A stretch of DNA of 64,000 bases, taken from positions 1,832,501-1,896,500 of the forward strand of contig WPIO01000035.1 in assembly GCA_009760855.2 (NCBI GenBank). Direction: 5' to 3'. Positions 47,640 to 58,615 of this stretch are shown piece after piece (positions within the stretch are counted from its first letter, which is position 1; every line of letters begins with the position of its first letter). A model generated the notes under the pieces. That model ran no database searches. It was not told where the DNA came from and was given only the letters and a program-made list of their open reading frames with translations. Both the position numbers and the translations under genes were made by a program. Origin of the DNA: Cristatella mucedo (lineage: Eukaryota > Bryozoa > Phylactolaemata > Cristatellidae).

Positions 47640-48745
47640 TTTCATTAAAGGCACTATTGAACATGGTTCATCGTTCAACACATGTTCACTAGAGAAACAT
47701 AACTTTAAATGTCTGTTGTATCAACTAGCATCGTATAGAAGTTGCTACTTTCTACATCAGTGACAGGTTCCGGGATTGGGATCTACATCAGTTATATCTG
47801 AAATATTAGTTACTTCAGGGCTGTGTGCATGGTCCGGTTCTTTTTACGTGTCACATTCTCCTTCTTCTGATGTGATTGTCAAGTACAATATAGTCTTTCA
47901 CTTCTATGTGGATGACACTCAGTTCTGCCTTTGCTTTGATCCCTCCCAGCCTTTGAGCACCTCAAATTATCTCCACTCACTTGCTGCATGTATCGATGAC
48001 ATCCACACATGGATGGCAGCAATTTTGTTTTTATGTTAAACCGCGATGAAACTAACTTACTAGGTATGGGAAAACCCAGTGTGATTGAGAAATTGGAATT
48101 GCTGACACTCAAAATTAGCTGTGCCAGCATATATCGTGTTGAATCTGCACGAACTGTAAGTGTCATGTTCAAAAGTGACCTCTCGTTAGACGACCACATC
48201 AGCTACTATATCTTAGCAACACACTTTCGGCTACATAACATTGCTGAATTTGGGCTTGTTTAGATAAGAATATTGCATCTATAATAGTCCATGCATTTAT
48301 GAAATCCCGTTTCGACCTCTGAAACTCACTGCTTGCTGGCCTAATGGATGAGCAATCACCAGATGATCAGATGATCAGGTGATTACTGGGGCAAAATTCA
48401 GCAGCCTGGCTTCTCTGTCGTGAGTATTGTAGAGGCCACATTACACCATTACTCGCCGACCTACACTGGCTCCCAGTCACTTATTAAAGACAGCATTTAG
48501 TGGGTCTCTTTGATTCATCCTTCTCATGCTTATGCTTGCTGACCCTGTGCAAACTGCCACTAACCACACTTGCATGTTGACCCTGTCCATGTCGCCCCTA
48601 ACACTGTTATTCATGTTGTTTTCAAGCATGATATTACTCACCATGGGATCGCGTTTCCGCAAATGCGAAGTGCATAGACAGAGATTAAGTTCTCTGTGGG
48701 TCCTTTATCAAGCGCATTATTATTATTATTATTATTGTTGTTACA
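47640..48745 (+). mobile_element. LINE family 1 copy with RT core and internal deletion
   Basis: RT text upstream of the catalytic box at 47776-47900, then FHFYVDDTQFCLCFDPSQP at 47898-47955: the Y-A-D-D box is here Y-V-D-D. Then LAACIDDIHTWMAA, LNRDETNLLGMGKPSVIEKL (48035-48100) and SDLSLDDHIS at 48175-48205. The C-terminal 'LLADLHWLPV' is present at 48450-48480, but the sequence then jumps to the last residues and 3' UTR, so roughly 250 bases of ORF are deleted. (ATT)n tail at 48717-48737. It ends 125 bases before Ig exon D2''. Confidence 0.88.
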
Positions 48746-48869
48746 TTATCTACTACTCCTTGGCAAACAAACGGAGTATTATTCAGCAAACAAACATTTA
48801 GGTATGCATGTAATGCTCTTGATTGTGTTTGTGTTCCTAGTTAATTCAAACAGAGAACTTTTTTTGAAG

Positions 48870-49241
48870 ATTTACCCTGTGTTACGACTGGACAACCAAA
48901 TCAACAGGAGTCTCAATGGTTTGGAGGCCTTGCCTACTTTGCATGTTGCCAATGCTCTGCTTGGGCATTCACCGATCTTTACAGAGTCACAGTGAATTGG
49001 GTTTCTACAGGACCAATATTTATAGACCCTAACGATGCTGAACTTACTGGTCATGGAAGTAATCATAGCCTCCACATTAGAAAACCTGAGTGTAATCACA
49101 GGTCGACTTTCATTATTCCCCAGCAGACAAAGTCGGGAAGTACAATTACAGTAAAATGTTCACTAACTGTAGTGTACAGGTCGTCTCAACATCAAAGCCT
49201 TATACTGCAATCCGAGGAATTATATAAAACAATTAAACAAG
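48870..49241 (+). CDS. Ig-like domain exon D2''
   Basis: Acceptor CTTTTTTTGAAG before 48870, donor G|GTAAGA after 49241; 372 bases, phase 1 at both ends. The acceptor was chosen because the first residues (LPCV) then align with RPCV of D2. Domain marks: Cys3, GGLAYFACCQC (Cys25, Cys26, Cys28), Trp43 in VNW, sequon NHS at 64, Cys74, an E strand RSTFIIP and Cys96 in VKC. All sit at the same residue numbers as in D2. 52 of 82 residues are identical to D2 over the core, by hand. It is followed after 10.3 kb by D3', mirroring D2-D3. Extracellular by family; function unknown. Confidence 0.85.
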
Positions 49242-50276
49242 GTAAGATCAATTAGTCAACTACTGAGTTTAGTAGTAATATAAGAATTATTTGCAGTTGT
49301 GTATTTTGAAATGAGAAATCAGACAAACGTATATGACCAAGAGTGTCACATTTGCATAACCAGACTTGATTTCTGAATAAGGTTGGTCTCTGAAAGCATA
49401 GTATTAATTTATGATGGAAATGATTACTGCTATTTATTCCTTTCCCGACATTGAACGATTAAGATATCTAAATTCAGAAGCATGTACCACATACCCCATA
49501 AGATTATAAAATTTCGTACTCTGTGAATGCCAAAGCAGCATATCATAAGTGAACTGTGGCAAGAAGAGAAGGAGCAGCCCAGTTTTATAGTGATTGTCTT
49601 TTTCAAATCTAAGAGATGGAACCTCAAAAGTGTAGATAATGCATGTCGTTTCCCAACGTGTATCCATCGTTAACCAGTGATTTTTATTAGTCTTATATGC
49701 TCATTTTCTAATTTTAAACACTAGCCACTCTTGTCATATTTATATTTCCCTCCTAAAAGCAACTGCAGCAAATTATTAAATTAAAATAAAAGTTAACATA
49801 TATACCAGGCAAAAGGGACTGGGGAACAACAAGTTTGCAATTTTTTATGATTATACTTGGTATCATATTTTGAATATCTCACTTTTATGTATACTGTCTG
49901 GTCATGTTTATGCTGCCATGTTTAACCATCCTCAAAGTAGTATCTTAGTCGGCACATTTGACTGCTGTGTATAAGGTAATTCATTCAGATTAGCTGTCGC
50001 ATCAGTGGTATTAAAGCTGAAGGTATACTATCGTCCACTCAGAAATATCTCTTCACCAAAGGAACCGTAACTACTCCTAGTTTAGAATTGTCATCATCTA
50101 TATACCTCATGTTCATCCCAATTTGCTTTGGTTGCTAATTTTTTAGGTGCACACCTAGCAAAGGATGAACATAATTAAACATAGTACACTTGCTGAGACT
50201 TTCTTTGGTGGTTCCCTTAAAACTTTAATGTCAGTCATTTAGAAGATAATTAATAGCTGACAGGTTTACCAACAAT
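49242..50276 (+). other. Intron after D2'', no recognised feature
   Basis: About 1 kb of AT-rich sequence. Minus-strand frames at 49430-49667 have no recognisable domain. Confidence 0.5.
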
Positions 50277-50321
50277 GATAAGAAACAGTTTCCTGATGCC
50301 TAACGGACAGCTACAAATCCA

Positions 50322-50414
<93 letters not shown>

Positions 50415-50472
50415 TGCATATGAACATTGATAAGAAACAGTTTCCTGATGCCTAACGGACAGCTACAAATCC

Positions 50473-50552
<80 letters not shown>

Positions 50553-50554
50553 GG

Positions 50555-50626
<72 letters not shown>

Positions 50627-50633
50627 CATATCC

Positions 50634-50675
<42 letters not shown>

Positions 50676-50733
50676 GGATTTGTAGCTGTCAGTTAGGCAT
50701 AAGGAAACTGTTTCTTATCAATTTTCATATGCA

Positions 50734-50781
<48 letters not shown>

Positions 50782-50790
50782 GTATATATT
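50277..50790. repeat. TA microsatellite palindrome with a 47-base unit
   Basis: A 47-base unit (starts GATAAGAAACAGTTTCCTGA, ends ACAAATCCATGTA) occurs at 50277-50323 and, unchanged, at 50430-50476. An inverted copy lies at 50671-50718. The second and third copies extend outward with TAGTATGCATATGAA, giving 68-base arms (50409-50476 and 50671-50738) with about three mismatches. Between and around them are long TA runs, with CGGCTTA and GGCATATCCATG islands. The whole can form a hairpin or cruciform. Confidence 0.92.
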
Positions 50791-51029
50791 TATTTATATA
50801 TACAGTATGCATGTGAGCCTAATCGCTGTTATCAGTGTTACAGAATTTCCGGTAAATAGATGTGCAATTGATTGTTTGTTTTGTGGAGAGCTTCTCTAAG
50901 AAATATATTCTTTCAACATCTAAAACGTAGTTGACCTGATTCAGGAGCACCACCATCAGGATAAATCAAAGCAGTTTGAAGAACTATGTACCCAAGAGCT
51001 CAGTCAAATGATACATTTTATGGTTGGTT

Positions 51030-52910
51030 ATAATGAGGCCAAATTGTGCACATTCGTGCCTCCAATAAGCCCCCTCCGGCCAAAGCAATCGTTGTTCCTC
51101 AACCAGTGCCCTTCCTTAAAAGGTTCTCCAATGTTTCTGCATGCGAATATGGCTGCCTAAATAAGGTCTAGCAAAAAGAGCTCTTCTCGTGAAGACCATA
51201 TACCTTCATCTCCGTGATCTTTACTAGCAGACCGACTTAGCCCTGCCATAATCAAGATTGTTAATGCTTCTTTGGTAAGAGTGATCGTCCCAAGTCCTTC
51301 AAAACGGCGATCGTTAGACCTATTCCTAAGAAGCCTGGACTAGACACAGAGGTACTAGCAAACTATCGCTCAGTTTCCCTTCTTCGTTTCTTATCAAAGA
51401 TTCTTGAAAAAAGTGCTGCTAAGCAGCTGGTTGAACATATTGAAAATAATGGAATGTCATAAACATTTTAATCAGGGTTCAAAAGGCAGCACTCTGCTGA
51501 AACTGCTCTCCTCCGTGGTAACAATAACGTTCTACTGGGCAACCAAGACGGGAATGTCACTGCCCTAGTTCTGCTAGATATATCTGCTGCCTTCGACACC
51601 ATCGATCACGAAGTTCTGCTTGAACAATTGAGAACAACGATTGATCTGGCAGACGAAGCACTGCCGTTGTTTAAATCGTACTTCTCTTATCGTATTCAAT
51701 CCATGTCGTGAGGGGGTCAGGTTGCAGACACGAGAAGGGTCTCCTGTGGAGTCCCTCAAGGATCTGTACTCGGTTCCTTGCTGTTCTCCATTAACACACA
51801 ACCTCTGGGGAAAATGATTAAGGGGCATGGAATAGGATATCACTTTGATGCTGACGATATTCAGTTGTATTGGTCATTTAAACCATCGGAATCTGCTGCA
51901 GCTCCTAAGAACCTGAATGCTTGCCTGCCGATATTCGATTCTCGATGTCGGAAAACTTCCTAAAAATAAATGATGATTAAACCAAACTACTGCTCATAGG
52001 ACAACCTAAGCGTATGGCATAATTATAAGGCTTTACTGTTCTAATAGGTGTTGCTATTGAGAGACCATCACCATGTGCTAAAATTTTAGGTGTGTGTTCG
52101 ACAGCTGCCTCGATTACAAAAGCCCCATTTAGAAGTCTGCTTCAACAGTCAGCCATGACATTCGATCCCTATCCGAGATTAGGAGCTGTCTCCCACAGTG
52201 GCTTGTAAAACATTTAACTAGCTCCTTTGTTCACTCTTGGCTTGATTATTGTAATTGCCTTATGGCTGGTCGGCCAAAGAAAGCTTTTATGCCACTGCAG
52301 TAGACGATGACTATGGCTGTGAGGCTAGTGTTCAAGTCCCAGCGGTTTGTGTGCATGTCTCCTTTGCTGAGAGAGCTAGGATGGTGGCCGGTTGAGGACA
52401 CAGAGAAAAGTTCTAATGCTGACCCACCAGGCCAGCCACGGCTTGGCTCCTTCGTACCTAGCTGAACTGCTGCATCAGTTTCAGCCTGTTCTCACCATCA
52501 GGTCTTGTGTGGACTATACATTAGCTGCTCCATTCCCCTGCATAACTACCTTGGCAACAGAAGCATTAGCTCGGCAGGTCCTAGACTGTGAAACTCGCTT
52601 CCACAATTCTTATGCAACGACAACTACTATCCTACTGCCGACTATGGCACATCCTTTTTAGTGGTCCTGAGCTGCTACTTATATACTACTCACTACCTCG
52701 GCTGCTCTCCTGGCTCTGCGATGCTCCCTACTGTCTCTTTGATTCGTGAGACGAAGTCTGTTGGCTACGGAATGCCTACCGAAAGTCGCTTAGGCTGTGA
52801 GTGGGCTATACAAATCTCTCCTCCATTACAACCACATGGTCTTTATGACTTTGTCGAGTTACAGATGGAGATACATTACATAACAAGATGTAAACTATTT
52901 TAGCATTGAT
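51030..52910 (+). mobile_element. LINE family 2 copy, best RT in the window
   Basis: RT domain in nearly one frame. [19 protein letters not shown] then [20 protein letters not shown] (51305-51430). Motif A LVLLDISAAFDTIDHEVLLE (51567-51630), with D of FDTID. Motif B SCGVPQGSVLGSLLF (51737-51785). The catalytic box is F-D-A-D-D (51843-51860), where YADD is usual. Then NLNACLPIFDSRC, and the C-terminal ASHGLAPSYLAELLHQFQPV at 52425-52490 and VSLIRETKSVGYG at 52732-52775. Stops at several places (for example after QSMS near 51711) make it inactive. The endonuclease is not seen. These motifs place family 2 in the L2/CR1 group of non-LTR elements. Confidence 0.92.
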
Positions 52911-53342
52911 GCTCTAATAAAGAATAGTAATGAAAGGTGCAAGTTCTTGGAAAAAATTCTCGGAAATTTCGTTGCTACCAGATGGTGTGAAAACATTGAG
53001 CAGGATTTCTGTAATCGTAGCATCAGTGCTTACTTGGGTAATATCACTGATAGTGAGGTCAAAGATCCTGACAATATTAGCGTACTTTGGGCCGGGGCAT
53101 CAGATATGACACAGACTCGTGTCAGAAAAAAGAGTTTCAGCCCTGAAGGCTGTTCCAGACATGCAGTAAACTCCGTGTGGTGCCCTAAGAAGGCACAAGT
53201 GTATGACCAAAATAAGCCATCAGTCTTGCACTATTTCCAGAAAAATAGGCTTAATTTTTCTGATCAAGTCCAGTATTCCTTTCCTGCATTTAATCAGTGG
53301 CTGAGTATCGTTTTCGAAATCAATGTTTCTGTTGACGAGTAG
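52884..53342 (+). CDS. Unrecognised open frame, 152 codons
   Basis: Open from just after a stop at 52881 to TAG at 53340. No ATG at the left edge. Contains [35 protein letters not shown] and [20 protein letters not shown], with five cysteines and four tryptophans, a mix that looks like real protein more than like random AT-rich frame. It directly follows the LINE family 2 copy and ends 120 bases before a TA microsatellite. I recognise no family. It could be a fragment of a DNA transposon, a retrocopied host gene, or an exon of the Ig gene region. Confidence 0.3.
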   Translation, partial: QDVNYFSIDALIKNSNERCKFLEKILGNFVATRWCENIEQDFCNRSISAYLGNITDSEVKDPDNISVLWAGASDMTQTRVRKKSFSPEGCSRHAVNSVWCPKKAQVYDQNKPSVLHYFQKNRLNFSDQVQYSFPAFNQWLSIVFEINVSVDE

Positions 53343-53461
53343 AACACAGATTTCCCGAAATGTTTTGATTATTTGCATATTATTAAGACACATATTCAAG
53401 TAGTTATCCCAGTCCACTCCAACCCGGGTTACCATGGTAATCAGTTTTACAGCGATCCAGC

Positions 53462-53463
<2 letters not shown>

Positions 53464-53506
<43 letters not shown>

Positions 53507-53552
53507 ATATATATAATATATATATATATATGTGTGAGTGTGTGTGTGTGTA

Positions 53553-53633
<81 letters not shown>

Positions 53634-53634
53634 C
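53464..53634. repeat. (TA)n / (GT)n compound microsatellite
   Basis: Two TA blocks separated by a TGTGTGAG/TG run and closed by TGTGTGTG. Confidence 0.97.
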
Positions 53635-53684
53635 TAGAGGTTTATTATTTCTAATTTTTTCCTGGATATAACAACTATAATATT

Positions 53685-53955
53685 AACACACTTGATACAG
53701 CACCCTCGGAGAACTGCAATTACTCTCGGCACTTTACGTTCAGTGCAAAGGAAATGCGATCGAATTGTTAGTGGTGTCTTTCTTGATAAACAACATGAAG
53801 TGACATGCACGGGCCAGCATGGAAGTGTGGTTAATAAACGGATACAACAGTACCAGCACTCATGAGCACATAAAAGACGAGTCGCAGGGTCCCACTAAAT
53901 GGCTCCATAAATAGGTGCATTTTTTATTCATTCTAAAATGTGGTCAAGTCATAGA
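53685..53955 (-). mobile_element. LINE family 1 3' end
   Basis: Reversed tail CTTGATACAGCACCCTCGGA near 53690, then 3' UTR, ending with the 'TTTAAAAAGAGCTT' part of the ORF near 53940. It faces away from the copy at 54499. Confidence 0.8.
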
Positions 53956-54498
53956 TCTACTGACCACTCCCTTTCGAAGTTAGGGCTTACCACAAAGAAC
54001 TTTGCCAGAGTTGTCCAGATTTACATGATATCATAGATTGTAGACCACACTGGCAAGGCAAGTGTAAGACTGGCTGATGACATCAAACACCCTGCTTCAA
54101 GTCTCTGATATCCTTGTATTCAAATTCAAAATATTCAAATGGATCTGCATGCGTCGGACGATTCAAATTAAAACTGCCTAATATGGAGCTGGCATAGGTT
54201 TATCGGTGCAGATTCGGAACGTAACTATATTGCAATCCCTTCACTGGTGTAATCACACACAATGGCTTAAATTAACGTTCGAATTTTGCCACACTTTCAT
54301 GGTAGAGAAATTCAAAGGCAAGGGTTGGACATGAAAATAAAATATCTAATATTTTATCAACAAAATTTTACCAGATTTCCAAATTGTTTTTAAATTTTCA
54401 CAAGACATTAGGCTGATAGCCGAAACATCGAAATAGCTTGGAAATAATTTGCACAAAACAAGTGGAGATCTACTAGTGCAGCTTCCCACTGAATCATG
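53956..54498. other. Spacer between outward-facing LINE tails
   Basis: About 0.54 kb. It contains GGCTGATAGCCGAAACATCG at 54410-54430, which recalls the conserved end of a hammerhead-type or Penelope-linked repeat but lacks a full core. Nothing else is recognised. Confidence 0.4.
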
Positions 54499-54692
54499 CT
54501 GCCACTAACCACATTTGCATGAGGACCCTGTGCATGTCACCACTAACCATATTATTCATTTCGTTTGATTTTTAAGCTTGATTTTACTTACCATTCAATT
54601 GCATTTCACTTTACAGCAAATGTAAAGCGCCTAGAGAGAGATTCAGTTCTCTGAGGGCGCTTTATCAAGTGAATTATTATTATTATTATTAT
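54499..54692 (+). mobile_element. LINE family 1 3' end, little decayed
   Basis: ATGCTGCCACTAACCACATT at 54499, then the full tail CAAATGTAAAGCGCCTAGAG, AGAGATTCAGTTCTCTGAGG, GCGCTTTATCAAGTGAATT and (ATT)n to 54692. It shows the stem GTAAAGCGCCTAGA / CTCTGAGGGCGCTTTA-type inverted motif of the family clearly. Confidence 0.9.
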
Positions 54693-54758
54693 CATTAATT
54701 AGGTCAGAGTGGTCAAATGTGCAGCATTTATGAACTCATGAAACACTCAAATCCATGA

Positions 54759-54945
54759 ACTGGTAAAGCGGTTGGTACGGTGGTTGCTTTCACGACATTG
54801 GTCCCTAAGACCCGGGGTCGATTCCTATGGTGGGCGATTCTGTTGAGCCACTGCAAGTGGTGGCGATAGCCGTAAAGGCTATTCTGTCCCTATACCAAAA
54901 ATGCTGATTAATCAGCTGGGATTTATTAATTTATTAAATGCATCA
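54759..54945 (+). mobile_element. tRNA-derived SINE, family B
   Basis: tRNA-like head with AAGCGGTTGGTACGGTGG (A-box region) and B box GGGTCGATTCC at 54815-54825. Then GAGCCACTGCAAGTGGTGGC, CCGTAAAGGC and AATCAGCTGGGATTTATTAA. It shares order and short blocks with the copy at 8156. Confidence 0.65.
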
Positions 54946-55269
54946 AAGCGAACGATGAATGCATGTGAGCTGCAATCAGAACGGTCTATAATTCTAATGT
55001 TTTGTATTTCCGTCTGTATTTTTATAAAGACACACAGAACATGAGGGTGTTACACTAAAGAGATTCGTGTAGACCACCACAGACTAAGCAGCTGTAGGCG
55101 TGCATTCGTTAGCCAAAAGCTAACATTCGTTAACCAATTTCATATCGCCCAGCAAAGAGAAGGTAAAAAACACAGCCTAGTCAGGACAGCAGTTGAGATA
55201 GCCAAAAACCGGAAAATAGCAATACAGAACATATGGAAATATTTTGCCAGAGTCAGCAGCAGTAGACTA

Positions 55270-56210
55270 TTTGCAATTGCATTATAACCAAATTCTGCTC
55301 GTTGAACACCCTAAGTCTGTGGCTACATGAAAAGGCTTTGCTCTTGTTATTGTTCAGTGACCATCAACATGTGCTGGAAATTTGAGGTGTCGTTTTCGAC
55401 AGCTGCCTCAATTTTCGAAGTTGTAATCAGAAGACAGCTTCTACAGCTAGCCATCACGTCCAATCCCCATCCAAGATTAGGAGCAGTCTTCCACAGTGAA
55501 TGGTAAATAAATAACTAGCTCCATAGTTCTGTGTCTGCTTGATTATTGTAATTTCCTTTTAGCTGGGCTACCAAAGAAAGCGACTAAGCCACTGCAGCTG
55601 ACTATGAATATGGCTGCAAGGCAAGACTTCAAGTCCCAGACGTTTAAGCACGTCTCTCCTTCGCTAAAAGAGCTGAACTGGATGCCGACCGAGCAATGGA
55701 TACAGAGCAAAGTTATTCAGCTGACCAACAAGGCCTGCCACAGCTTTGCTCCTTCGTACCTAGCCAAACTGCTGCACCAGCTTTAGCCTCTTCGCCCACT
55801 CAGGTCCAGTGTTGGCAATAAATGAGCTGTTCCTTTCCTCAGCTTAAAGACTGTTGGATACAGAAGCTTTAGCTCCGCAGGGCCAAGACTGTGGAACTCG
55901 CTTCCACAATTCTTAGGCGACAACAACTACCTTCCGGCTGCCGACTATGGCTCATCTTTTTCCGTGTTCCTTGAGCTACTACTTCCATGCTGAATACTAC
56001 CTCAACTGCTATCGAGGCTCCGCTATTCTTCCGGCTTTCTCTGCATTGCTTGAGACGAAGTCTCTTGACTACTCAATGCATACCGAAAGCTGCTTAGGAT
56101 GTGAGTGTGCTATACAAAACCCTCCAGGGTAACTACCATAAGTGTTAATGAATTTATGGATTAACAGACGGATATTCACTACATTGCAAAATAATCTTGG
56201 AATTGATTTC
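55270..56210 (+). mobile_element. LINE family 2 fragment, C-terminal half
   Basis: Starts in the ILLVEHPKSVAT segment just after the RT core. Then LTMNMAARQDFKSQTFKHVS (55600-55660), LKELNWMPTEQWIQSKVIQL, SFAPSYLAKLLHQL (to 55786) and FSALLETKSLDYSMHTESCL (56036-56095). Frames are broken. Its 3' end meets the 3' end of an antisense family 2 copy near 56212. Confidence 0.85.
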
Positions 56211-56214
56211 ATGA

Positions 56215-57440
56215 GTTTAGGAGTTGCAGAGAAAAAGTTACTGTAGCTAACTTTCTTTTTGCTCCGAAATAAAACAGCTAATTAATCGTCCATGCAGAAA
56301 CTGGCTGCACGTCGAGGCTAAACTAGCAAGTTTTTTAACGAGGTATGGAGGAGCATGAAGCTGTGTCACTCATCGTGAATCTGTGTCACTCATCGTGGGC
56401 CGCTTGAGAACTAGGCTCTGTTTCCATTGATCACCGGTAGCCATCGTAGCCCATTTAGCAAAAGGATTTAAATAACCAAATCTCTGAGGTTTTAAAACTC
56501 ACAGCCAATATCAAAGCCAGCTTCTGTTGTATTAGTGGGTGTTTTCATTAGCCCAGAAAATAGGGAGCTACAAAAATATAGTTTAGCAAGAACCAAAGAG
56601 CTAGTTAAATATGTTGCAGAAGATCACTTAAGCAACTTCATAATCTTAGATAGGAGTCTAAGTGGAGAAAATCTGTGGATGCAGTCTAATTAACAAAGGT
56701 GTCAAAAGGCTGGAGCTAAAGCTGTCACCAAAGAACCAAGCACATGGTGAATGTCACATCTTAGTATCCGTTTATTTACTTAAAACAAATAATACTAAGT
56801 CACTTACTTATGAGCTCTTGGAGAACTCAACCTCTTTCTAGGTGCTTTATGTTTGCTAATTAAGAAAAGAGAGCAAACCATTCTAGTCTGACCACGGGCT
56901 TAAGTCTTCCTTTGAGCAGCAGTTCGGTTTTACGGTAATTTAAATGTAAAAATTTGAGGACATCCGGATAAAATTTCGGCACTACAGAGGTTTAGTTTAT
57001 CAGCTGCTGATGCAATTTCCTATAGTTTAAATGGCAAATACAGTAGTGTACCATTAGCATAAAATTGATTTCTTAATAAGGGGCACGAATACATGTTCCA
57101 AGAGGTTGAATGTAAATGAAGAAAAGCAAAGGACTGAGGACGAACTCTTGAGGAACTCCACTGGGGAAGATCCATAGGACGAGACCTAACCACGACATCG
57201 CAGGGTTGAAAAGCCGTCAGACTAGTTGGCCAAGCTTCTGCCCAGTATGAGAAACTGATCTTTCGTCTCTCATTACAATAACTAGGAACGGAATGAAAAC
57301 CGCTTAAAGTACACGTATTTTGTAGCAGAACAAACAGTGGCGTGCATATGCAGATTTGCAAAGCCATAGCAACTTTAAATGAAAAATTAACTCTCCAATG
57401 AAAAATTTCCTGCTGAAAGAGTGATATACACGACATTGTC
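56215..57440 (-). mobile_element. LINE family 2 copy, antisense, with nested family 1 tail
   Basis: Minus strand: RT text around motif B (LTAFQPCDVV, then SGVPQEFVLSPLLF in a shifted frame at 57210-57080) and a decayed YADD region NQFYANGTLLYLPFKL at 57070-57023. The C-terminal half (56290-56560) is heavily mutated. A short LINE family 1 tail lies inside it at 56800-56860 (GGAGAACTCAACCTCTTTCT), so family 1 was mobile after this insertion. Confidence 0.75.
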
Positions 57441-57734
57441 TATTTAGTGCAAAGACACTGAAAAATCGAATGACTAATACTCAATGTGTTTGAGTAACGA
57501 AGTTTACTCATAAATATGGATAGGTAGCAGTGGAAATACTAATGAAATGCGTGTTACTCATTGAATTTTACCAAAAAATTGTACTCAGGAAATTAAAAAA
57601 CGTTGATTCTGAAAGAAACCATTTCAATGAGTTTGAAGTCCTCTATTATATCATTAGAAAAAACATATTTCCCCAAACTTAAAATTGTATATCCAAATAT
57701 GTTTGAGTGAGCCTGTTGATTTCCAATATAAGTT

Positions 57735-57735
<1 letters not shown>

Positions 57736-57814
<79 letters not shown>
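57736..57814. repeat. (CA)n(TA)n microsatellite
   Basis: About 38 bases of CA followed by about 40 bases of TA. Confidence 0.97.
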
Positions 57815-57818
<4 letters not shown>

Positions 57819-57879
57819 TTAATCACGATCAGATACACACTGCCAATGTAGTGCTGCAGTTGTCGACGAGTCTCTTCAT

Positions 57880-58615
57880 TCCAGGGCTTGTTGAGATAAG
57901 GATACCAGGCCTAAGTTTGTCTATCCGTTTGTGACATCGTACTCGAAATCTGTAAATGACTACTTTCTGGCCTATCCACATGTGTAATAGGAAGCTTACA
58001 GCTGGTGCCAAACTCCATAGCGAGGCATGCCTTTCGAGAGTGGTCCAGTCTCCACATCACACCACTTCTCGCCGACCTGCACCGGCTAATGGTCAAGCAG
58101 CTGACCAATTTCGAGGTTTTGTAGGTCAATTTTAGCTCTTTTCATTTTCTGGCTCCTGCAAATCCCTTAAATGTATACAGCCACCAGGCCAAGCATAGTA
58201 CTGCCAGCTCTTCGGAAACTAACAGTTTACCAATACCTCGTACAAACCTCGAATTCTTTTGAGTCCCTGCCATTTGTTCATATGATCCCAAAGTATGGAA
58301 TTTACTCCCGCCTTGCATTAAAACTTACCCAGACTTGATCAAAATTTAAAGGAATTCAAAAAACACGTATTTGCGACAGCATTTAGTGGGTCCCTGTGAT
58401 TTGTCCATCATGTGCTTATGTGTGCTGACACTGTGCAGGCCGTCACCATCCACACTTGCATGTTGAACCTGTGCATGTCAACCCTAACCGTGTCATTCGT
58501 GTAGTTTATCCAGTATGATAATACTCCCGATTCACTTGCATTAGCCAGTGCAGCAAATTTACAGCACTAAGAAAAAAATTGAGTTTTCCGAGGTCACTTT
58601 ATGAAGTGCATTATT
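57880..58615 (+). mobile_element. LINE family 1 copy, C-terminal half and tail
   Basis: DNA for the 'VTSRLDFCNSLL' region at 57930-57990 (decayed), LQLVPNSIARHAF-like text, then HITPLLADLHRLMVKQLTNF in shifted frame at 58055-58115. 3' UTR at 58385-58540 and a mutated tail ending GTGCATTATT near 58615. Confidence 0.82.

Noticed and set aside
50300-50696. Open frames of alternating Ile-Tyr on both strands
   Set aside because: Translation of (TA)n runs; not protein coding.
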